Assembly: GCA_001462255.1 (NCBI GenBank) | Contig: LIUJ01000219.1 | Location: 90 to 10,253, forward strand | Direction of reading: 5' to 3' | Length of the DNA stretch: 10,164 nt | Source of the DNA: Fibrobacteria bacterium GUT77 | Lineage (GTDB): Bacteria > Fibrobacterota > Chitinivibrionia > Chitinivibrionales > Chitinispirillaceae | Shown here: positions 5,371 to 10,164 of the stretch, piece by piece | How the letters are laid out: every line of letters starts with the position of its first letter | Position numbering within the stretch: position 1 is the stretch's first letter | The notes under the pieces: model-generated | What the model saw: only the letters and a program-made list of their open reading frames with translations | Databases searched by the model: none | Told to the model about the DNA's origin: nothing | Made by a program: the position numbers and the translations under genes

Positions 5371-6048
5371 ATGTGTCGATTAATTCAACGTTTGCATAAC
5401 GTTTGTGGCCGTCTCGTTCTCGTGTTGTTACCGGTTTTAGTTAATACGGCGTACCCGCAGACCGCTCCCTACATATCGGACATTGTGGGCGAGGAGGGTA
5501 TAGAAAATTCCGCCGTTAAGGGCGGAACGGAGAACGGCGAGTTGCGTTTTATAGGCTCTTTCAAGTTGTTCAACCCCGACACGGTCCCGTTTTACTTGTG
5601 GGTATCGTTTGACAACGGCGGCAAGTTCACGCACGCCAAGTACGGCGATAAATATCCAACGGTGCGGTTGGTGGATTTGGAGTTGCGTTACAAGGACGCG
5701 TCGCAGCGTCCCGTTGTGAAGGAGTTTCCCCGTATCGGCGAGTTTGGTGTTCCGCCGCCGCGTAGGCGTTCGGCGTGGGGTTCGTCGGGTAGCGTCGGTG
5801 TCGGTCGTTTCGGTAAGAAGAAGGCGTACAAGCCGCAATCCGAAGTTGAGGCGGAGTCCGTTGATCGCGGCGGGCGCGGGTGGCGCGGCGGTGTGGGGGC
5901 GGTGGAGGTTGTTTTTTGGCAGGAGGAGGTGCAGGCGTATTACGAGATGGAGTTATGGGGAGTGTTGTACGCGTCTGATTTGAGGGAGGCGGTAGTTGCG
6001 GGAAATTACGTGGAGAAGATCAAGTTTGAGGTGGAGTTGGCGCGCTGA
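5371..6048 (+). CDS. Exported beta-rich protein, probable chaperone client
   Basis: This is a 225-aa protein with ATG at 5371 and CGGAGG (5356-5361) 9 bases upstream. The signal peptide has a basic n-region (R3, R7, R14), core LVLVLLPVLV and likely cleavage after NTA (27). The mature first half looks like a beta sandwich (GELRFIGSFKLFNPDTVPFY, then LWVSFDNGGKF). Residues about 127-176 are an unusual basic, Gly/Arg/Pro-rich low-complexity insert (PPPRRRSAWGSSGSVGVG, KKKAYK, DRGGRGWRGG). The second half resumes beta strands and ends GNYVEKIKFEVELAR, matching the terminal strand pattern of the 2038 product. I infer a minor or adaptor subunit of the same surface structure. No named family is recognised. 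It has its own upstream gap of about 80 bases after the inverted fragment, so it may have its own promoter. Confidence 0.7.
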   Translation: MCRLIQRLHNVCGRLVLVLLPVLVNTAYPQTAPYISDIVGEEGIENSAVKGGTENGELRFIGSFKLFNPDTVPFYLWVSFDNGGKFTHAKYGDKYPTVRLVDLELRYKDASQRPVVKEFPRIGEFGVPPPRRRSAWGSSGSVGVGRFGKKKAYKPQSEVEAESVDRGGRGWRGGVGAVEVVFWQEEVQAYYEMELWGVLYASDLREAVVAGNYVEKIKFEVELAR

Positions 6049-6062
6049 CCGGTTGTCATTAA

Positions 6063-6200
6063 TTTTTCAAGAACGCTGTCAAAATTCTTTGTCCTCTCCC
6101 AATCATTCGCGTCCAACTGCTTGACAAAAAATTACTTGAACAACAAATCAGGGACGCTATTGAAATTGCGAAGCAACGGTTGGAAGCAAAAGATATGTGA
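6063..6200 (+). pseudogene. Possible C-terminal gene remnant
   Basis: A short frame open from 6063 ends at TGA 6198-6200 with a plausible amphipathic helix, LLEQQIRDAIEIAKQRLEAK. There is no start codon or ribosome binding site and the upstream part is unconvincing. It reads like the tail of a lost gene next to the repeat block. Family unknown. It could be chance. Confidence 0.25.
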
Positions 6201-6288
6201 ATTATATAGAATACGTTACTTGTTTCTCTAATTGTCCGTAGGTTATACGAAATAATCCAACGTTTAATTTAGACAGATACTTTCCCTG

Positions 6289-6320
6289 GATTGCTTCGTC
6301 GCTACGCTCCTCGCAATGAC
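6289..6320 (-). repeat. Dispersed repeat R1, inverted copy
   Basis: This is the reverse complement of the repeat at 1919-1950, with one internal change (GCTACGCTCC in place of GCTTCGCTCC). It lies directly beside the R2 hairpin. Confidence 0.85.
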
Positions 6321-6324
6321 GCTC

Positions 6325-6392
6325 ATTGACTTCGCCGAGATAAACAAGTTGTTAGCGAAGCGAAGCACTGTGTTTATTGAGACGAAGTCAAT
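6325..6392. repeat. Dispersed hairpin repeat R2, complete copy
   Basis: The outer arms ATTGACTTCG (6325-6334) and CGAAGTCAAT (6383-6392) are perfect. The inner arms ATAAACA (6340-6346) and TGTTTAT (6371-6377) also pair. The centre contains GCGAAGCGAAGC. Partial copies are at 33-61 and 1338-1376. Confidence 0.75.
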
Positions 6393-6424
6393 CTATAAGA
6401 ATAACGGTCTAATTTAATCCAACC

Positions 6425-6747
6425 TATACATATATAATAGTACGTATAAGAGGAACGCGAATATTGTTGCTTTTTTGAAAAAATTCCTGAATTCGCCGTA
6501 AATCCGTCTTTATTCCGCGTATTCTACAAAATTCCGCGCGTTTTAATCCGATTTTGAAAATAATGATTACATTTTTGCAATATCCATATCCGGTAGCTCG
6601 AAATTAATATGAACGCACACTGATTTTAAGGATATAAATGGTTCTTTTGAAAGCGGTTGTCGCTTGAGGTCAAACCCTTCTACCGATCCATATTATATCG
6701 CGGTTGCGCAAACTAAAGTCACAACCTTTATATTACGGAGGTGTGGT
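6425..6747. promoter_or_regulatory. AT-rich leader region of the activator gene
   Basis: No gene is seen. A 9-codon ORF (ATG 6638, MVLLKAVVA, stop 6665-6667) has AAGGA 5 bases upstream and could be a leader peptide, with low support. Small palindromes TTGAGGTCAA (6664-6673) and TTGCGCAA (6704-6711) lie between it and the activator start. No -24/-12 sigma-54 promoter and no convincing -35/-10 pair was found by eye. Confidence 0.3.
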
Positions 6748-7773
6748 ATGGTAGCAATAAAAACGGACAACGCGGTCGATATTGTCGGCGCAAGCGACTA
6801 TGTCGGTAGGGATGACTTGGGCGACGGTAGTCACTATTTCGGTTCGAGTTCGGCCATTGAGGGTGTCAAGAGCGACGTTGGCGCGGTTGCGGCTACGGAG
6901 TGCGCGGTGCTTATCTTAGGTGAGACCGGTACGGGTAAGAGCGTACTCGCTCGTAGGATTCACGAGCATAGCGCCCGTAAGGATAAGGCGTTTGTTGACG
7001 TCAACTGTTCGGCGTTGTGCGGGGAGTTGCTTCGGAGCGAGGTATTGGGTCATGCCCGCGGGTCGTTTACCGGTGCCGTGAGCGATAGGATTGGGCTTGT
7101 GGAGGCGGCCGATGGGGGCACGCTCTTTTTGGACGAGATTGGCGATATGCCGAACGAGGTGCAGAGTTTGATGCTCAAGATAGTGGAGGAGAAGACCTTC
7201 CGGCGCGTGGGCGAAAACAGATTGCGTAAGAGCAATTTTAGGTTGATTTGCGCCACGAACCGCAACTTGCGCGTCGCGGTGACCGCCGGCGCGTTTCGTG
7301 AGGATTTGTTCTACCGCATAAATACGTTTCACATATCCTTGCCGTCGCTTAGGAATCGTCGGGAAGACATTCCTGGGCTTGTTGAGCATCTGCTAAAAAA
7401 GATGGGTTACACCGAGCCGCTTAGCGACGAGACGATGGAGCAGTTGACGCTTTACCCGTGGCCGGGCAACATCAGGCAGTTGCAAAACGGCTTGGAGCGG
7501 GCGCTCATATACGCGAACGGGGAGCCGCTTGCCCCCAAACACTTTGTAGATGTTGTGTCGTCTACGGACGCGCCGCCGTTCACGACGGACGAGGCGGCGG
7601 TGGAGGCGGCGGGATCGCGGGCGGCGGCCGGCTGGGATTTGGGCGAAATAGAGCGGGTACATATACTGCGGGCGCTCGAATCCTTCGACGGGGACAAGCT
7701 GAAGGCCAGCGAGGCGCTTGGGATATCACTGTCTACGCTATATAGGAAGTTGGATAAGTTTTGGGGTAAGTGA
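6748..7773 (+). CDS. Sigma-54-dependent transcriptional activator, PspF-type
   Basis: This bacterial enhancer-binding protein uses ATP hydrolysis to remodel the sigma-54 RNA polymerase closed complex. ATG at 6748 is chosen because GGAGG (6737-6741) lies 6 bases upstream; the open frame extends further but without a better signal. The 341-aa product has Walker A GETGTGKS (58-65), the sigma-54 contact loop as GSFTGA (105-110, usually GAFTGA), Walker B GGTLFLDE (123-130), sensor I around ATN (169-171), arginine-finger zone FREDLFYR (183-190) and sensor II WPGNIRQL (238-245). It ends with a Fis-type helix-turn-helix (about 316-337, KASEALGISLSTLYRKL). Only about 30 residues precede the AAA+ domain, so there is no receiver, GAF or PAS sensor. 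Control must come from a partner protein, as for PspF with PspA, or from expression level. Its targets may be nearby genes, but no sigma-54 promoter was found in the window. Confidence 0.95.
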   Translation: MVAIKTDNAVDIVGASDYVGRDDLGDGSHYFGSSSAIEGVKSDVGAVAATECAVLILGETGTGKSVLARRIHEHSARKDKAFVDVNCSALCGELLRSEVLGHARGSFTGAVSDRIGLVEAADGGTLFLDEIGDMPNEVQSLMLKIVEEKTFRRVGENRLRKSNFRLICATNRNLRVAVTAGAFREDLFYRINTFHISLPSLRNRREDIPGLVEHLLKKMGYTEPLSDETMEQLTLYPWPGNIRQLQNGLERALIYANGEPLAPKHFVDVVSSTDAPPFTTDEAAVEAAGSRAAAGWDLGEIERVHILRALESFDGDKLKASEALGISLSTLYRKLDKFWGK

Positions 7774-7780
7774 TGAGGAC

Positions 7781-7802
7781 GGGCGGTCGCCTAAGGCCGC
7801 CC
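7781..7802 (+). terminator. Hairpin after activator gene
   Basis: GGGCGGTC (7781-7788) pairs with GGCCGCCC (7795-7802), with one G-U pair and a 6-base loop, starting 7 bases after the stop codon. It is followed by CCTATTTG rather than a T run, so termination efficiency is uncertain. Confidence 0.5.
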
Positions 7803-7854
7803 CCTATTTGCCGTACCGACCCGCAATTAATACAAAAATCAAAAAATAACACAT

Positions 7855-7882
7855 TTGTCCATGCCAAAAATTATATTAGTAT
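7855..7882 (+). promoter_or_regulatory. Weak possible sigma-70 promoter
   Basis: TTGTCC (7855-7860) and TAGTAT (7877-7882) are separated by 16 bases, and each matches 4 of 6 consensus positions. It is upstream of the 7958 gene in an AT-rich gap. It may be chance. Confidence 0.25.
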
Positions 7883-7957
7883 CGACCTAGGGTATAGGGT
7901 ATGAAGCGGTTGAAGACACGCCGGATATGTGAACCCTAATAGAAAAAGACGGATATT

Positions 7958-9670
7958 ATGCGATTTGAAGAACGTTTTACCACAGCCCTCTCGCAACTTC
8001 GGGAGGATCCGCAGAGCAAACCGGCCATAGGCGAGGTGTGCTCCTCCTACTGGACATGGCTTGCCGAGAGCGTAGGGGAGATCATCCGCGCCAACGGGGA
8101 GACGGAGCCCTTTATCGCCGAAAACGCCGACCTCATGGACTTCGGCCTATGCTCCCTCGTGGACGCCGCCGCCATTAAGGCCACCATTGCCGACTGCGAT
8201 GTGACGGACTGCCGCATTAAGGTGCGCACCGTCTCCCAGTGGCTCCGCGAGGTGCTCAATAAGGCCATGGCCGGCGACAAAGTGGAGGAATTGCAACATA
8301 AGCTCAAAGTCCAACAGCTCCAAAGCAGCAAAATAACAAAAGAAATCCAGCAGATACAAACCGACCGCCGTAGTATGATAGAAAATATGTACTACCGCCC
8401 CACTGACCCGGCCAAACAGCTTACGGAACTCGAAAACGCCGACAATATGCTCCTCGAAAGCATACGCAAGAAAAAGCAGATATCCAAGGGGGTCTTCCTC
8501 ACCGTAGACGAAAAACGCCTGCACGTCAAACAGCAGGTCGACCTCCAAAAAAAGCTCGACTACGCAAACAACTTCATATCCACCCTCCCCAACAAAGACG
8601 GCTCCGCCGAGGTCAAGAAGATGACGAAGGTCATCAACGAGGAGTTGTTCATCAAATTGGTAGACAGCGAATATGTGGAGAAGAAGATTTCCGACGAGCT
8701 ACAAACCCTCCAAAAGAAACTCGCGGAGATGTCCCTGAGCGCCGTCGAAAACAAGATCACGGAAGACTTGGAGTACATACGAGACATCACAAGACTATCG
8801 GCGAAGCGCCTAAGCCTCGACCCGTTCCCCCTCGTCCGACCGGAGGAGAAGGTCTTTTCGCTCAGCCTCCTCAAAAAGAGCCTGAACCAAATCACCGAGT
8901 TCGACCCGCACATCTTCCACAACGACCGCGTCCCGCTCTTCGGGCGCCCCTACGTGCTGCTCGTTCCCGGAACCGGCAACGCCATCTACGACTGGAAGAA
9001 CAACTGCATAGTCCTCCCCATGATCGCCCCCGGTGCCAATTTCATGGGATCCTTAGCCTCCGGTATCATCGAATACCGTTTAGACGTCGACGAGGACAAA
9101 AAGCTACTAACCTCGTACAACGAACTACCCGACCTCAAGTCCATCCGCTCCGTAATAGAGCTTAAAAAGCGCCTCACAAAAGAGTACATTATATGGATGA
9201 CATCCGAGGCCAACGGATACCGCATACTCTCCAAAGAGTCGAAAAACTGGTTCGAGCACGAGATAGGCCCGTCAAAAAACGACATATTCTGCCCGCTCGA
9301 ATACCAAACCTACTCCATGTCGCTAAAGGAGGAGAACGCACTCTTCGACGCTATAGACGCCCGCCTCAAAGAAATAGAAGAGTCCGAGGCCGACCCCAAA
9401 CCGGAACCCAATCCCGACGACTTGTGGATTGCCTCCATACTCTACACTCAACGTGGAAAACCCGAAAAAGCCCTGCCGCTGTTGGAACAATACACTAAAA
9501 TGCGCCCCGACCACCTCATGGCCTGGTACAACCTCGGCTACATAGCCATGAAGCAGATGAACCGCACGCTGGCGAGGGAAGCCTTCAACGTCTTCTGCAA
9601 GATGGACACGCAGAGCTGGTGGGCCAAGGTAGTTAGGGATCATTTGAGGAATTTGGGCCCGGCCACGTAA
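7958..9670 (+). CDS. Coiled-coil and TPR cytoplasmic protein, unknown
   Basis: This is a 570-aa protein starting at ATG 7958. The upstream bases (AAAAAGACGGATATT) give only a weak Shine-Dalgarno. It has no signal peptide or membrane segment. An N-terminal helical part (1-105) is followed by long charged heptad-like stretches (about 105-150 and 190-300) that look coiled-coil. A globular middle (about 305-470) contains PYVLLVPGTGNAIYDWKNN and SLASGIIEYRLDVDEDKK. An acidic proline linker (EESEADPKPEPNPDD) leads to two TPR-like repeats at the C-terminus (about 487-552). It could be a scaffold for a complex. No named family is recognised. On the + strand its third positions are strongly C-rich, whereas the preceding genes are G-rich, so it differs in strand history or origin. 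It is separated from the activator gene by 184 bases with a hairpin. Confidence 0.8.
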   Translation: MRFEERFTTALSQLREDPQSKPAIGEVCSSYWTWLAESVGEIIRANGETEPFIAENADLMDFGLCSLVDAAAIKATIADCDVTDCRIKVRTVSQWLREVLNKAMAGDKVEELQHKLKVQQLQSSKITKEIQQIQTDRRSMIENMYYRPTDPAKQLTELENADNMLLESIRKKKQISKGVFLTVDEKRLHVKQQVDLQKKLDYANNFISTLPNKDGSAEVKKMTKVINEELFIKLVDSEYVEKKISDELQTLQKKLAEMSLSAVENKITEDLEYIRDITRLSAKRLSLDPFPLVRPEEKVFSLSLLKKSLNQITEFDPHIFHNDRVPLFGRPYVLLVPGTGNAIYDWKNNCIVLPMIAPGANFMGSLASGIIEYRLDVDEDKKLLTSYNELPDLKSIRSVIELKKRLTKEYIIWMTSEANGYRILSKESKNWFEHEIGPSKNDIFCPLEYQTYSMSLKEENALFDAIDARLKEIEESEADPKPEPNPDDLWIASILYTQRGKPEKALPLLEQYTKMRPDHLMAWYNLGYIAMKQMNRTLAREAFNVFCKMDTQSWWAKVVRDHLRNLGPAT

Positions 9671-9721
9671 CAACCGCACCGCTTTCTAATTAAACGGAAA
9701 GATGGGCAAAAATGGCCGGTA

Positions 9722-9913
9722 TTGGCACAGCCGAAACGCCCTTTGGGGGTTACGCTTGAGGATGTAAAGACGCTTTATGGCGCAAGTAAACCCAATAAGA
9801 TCTACAATAGTCCCGTGCGCACGGAGGGCGAGAGCTATTGGGGTTTTATGAAAAAGGACTGCCCCGATGACCCATTCACTACAGAAGTTATTGAAGAAAT
9901 AAAGGGGGAGTAA
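9722..9913 (+). CDS. Small hypothetical protein
   Basis: This is a 63-aa reading from TTG 9722, with no clear ribosome binding site. The frame is open back to the stop at 9668-9670 and coding-like residues (KRKDGQKWPVLAQPKRPLG) precede the TTG, so the true start may be upstream or lost. The protein is soluble and charged (LEDVKTLYGASKPNKIYN, then ESYWGFMKKDCPDDPF). It ends in EEIKGE, whose codons contain GGGGGAG, the Shine-Dalgarno for the next gene 1 base after its stop. The two are therefore likely co-translated. Family unknown. Confidence 0.5.
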   Translation: MAQPKRPLGVTLEDVKTLYGASKPNKIYNSPVRTEGESYWGFMKKDCPDDPFTTEVIEEIKGE

Positions 9914-9914
9914 T

Positions 9915-10141
9915 TTGGACGCACGCATAGACGAAAAACACAAATACATCCCGCTCTCACCATATAATATATATCATCCCGTAAATCCAAAATTCATATA
10001 CATTAACGTGCCATCCTCCGTAGCCGATTGATAGCCCCAAATTTCCACGCGTCGGTAGACCTTGGCGGAAGCGTCTGCCTATACGATAGGCTCGCCGCCT
10101 TAAAAGGGGACGATATGATCATCCCAGCCGGGTTGTTGTAG
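9915..10141 (+). pseudogene. Small gene with apparent frameshift
   Basis: TTG at 9915 follows GGGGGAG (9904-9910) and reads MDARIDEKHKYIPLSPYN and onward to TGA at 10029-10031 (38 aa). A different frame then reads LIAPNFHASVDLGGSVCLYD and onward to TAG at 10139-10141 (37 aa). One extra T in GATTG near 10028 would fuse both into a 75-aa protein reading VADLIAPNF across the joint. Both halves look coding, so a single-base loss (real or a sequencing error) is the simplest reading. Two genes overlapping as TTGA is the alternative. Family unknown. Confidence 0.5.
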
Positions 10142-10160
10142 CAGGTTCACCGGCTTTTTT
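10126..10160 (+). terminator. Intrinsic terminator candidate
   Basis: AGCCGG (10126-10131) pairs with CCGGCT (10150-10155) across an 18-base loop, followed directly by TTTTTT. The stem overlaps the end of the small gene. The T run is good but the loop is long. Confidence 0.45.
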
Positions 10161-10164
10161 ATGG

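Larger units (their letters stand above)
6264..6417. mobile_element. MITE-like block bounded by short inverted motifs
   Basis: TTAATTTAGACAG (6264-6276) and CGGTCTAATTTAA (6405-6417) are imperfect inverted repeats (11 of 13) around an inverted R1 (6289-6320) and a complete R2 hairpin (6325-6392). No coding capacity is present. I infer a non-autonomous element, or a nested set of repeats. No clear target-site duplication is seen outside the motifs. Confidence 0.4.

Noticed and set aside
6052..6125. Minus-strand coding-like stretch reading QLDANDWERTKNFDSVLEKL
   Set aside because: A stop lies just upstream, there is no start codon, and it overlaps the end of the + strand gene. Probably chance, though it might be part of a remnant.
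7803..7957. dif recombination site at the skew switch
   Set aside because: TTATATTAGTA resembles one Xer arm, but no matching second arm lies at the correct spacing.
9723..9740. Sigma-54 promoter from TGGCAC at 9723
   Set aside because: The -12 element TTGC is absent at the required spacing, and the site lies inside a likely coding frame.

Overview
The window looks like an accessory, repeat-rich stretch of a Gram-negative bacterial chromosome. A PapD-like periplasmic chaperone and two signal-peptide-bearing surface proteins imply an outer membrane. Palindromic and REP-like repeats sit between most genes, and several genes are fragmented. No marker gene fixes the taxon. I would only guess a host-associated lineage such as Fibrobacterota or a relative, from the repeat style and gene mix, with low confidence.

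Layout. Positions 1-62 are a composite dispersed repeat that ends just before thiG (74-847), which encodes thiazole synthase of thiamine biosynthesis. Next is a small acidic Phd/YefM-like orphan antitoxin gene (908-1210) behind a palindrome that contains a TATAAT box. From 1211 to 2037 there is no convincing gene. This stretch holds four copies of a GCCCC-GCA-GGGGC hairpin repeat in mirror arrangement (1232-1494), a perfect 14-bp inverted repeat (1550-1583), a minus-strand Shine-Dalgarno/start with a 6-codon or broken ORF, a GC-rich foldable block (1682-1826), and a second copy of the dispersed repeat (1919-1950).

Positions 2038-6048 form a surface-protein cluster on the + strand: an exported structural-like protein (2038-3042), a very AT-rich four-helix membrane protein of unknown function (3146-3949), a PapD-like chaperone (3967-4704), and a second exported protein (5371-6048). 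The two exported proteins share a C-terminal beta-strand pattern of the kind used by chaperone-dependent fimbrial subunits. No usher is visible. A minus-strand gene fragment without a normal start (4812-5288) interrupts the cluster.

Positions 6049-6747 are intergenic: a possible gene remnant, then a MITE-like block of the dispersed repeat bounded by short inverted motifs. A sigma-54-dependent activator of the PspF type follows (6748-7773). It has an AAA+ domain and a Fis helix-turn-helix but no sensory domain, and it is a candidate regulator of the neighbouring genes. A 570-residue cytoplasmic coiled-coil/TPR protein (7958-9670) has strong C-over-G bias on the + strand, opposite to the preceding genes. 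The window ends with a small hypothetical ORF (9722-9913), an apparently frameshifted small gene (9915-10141) and a terminator-like hairpin.
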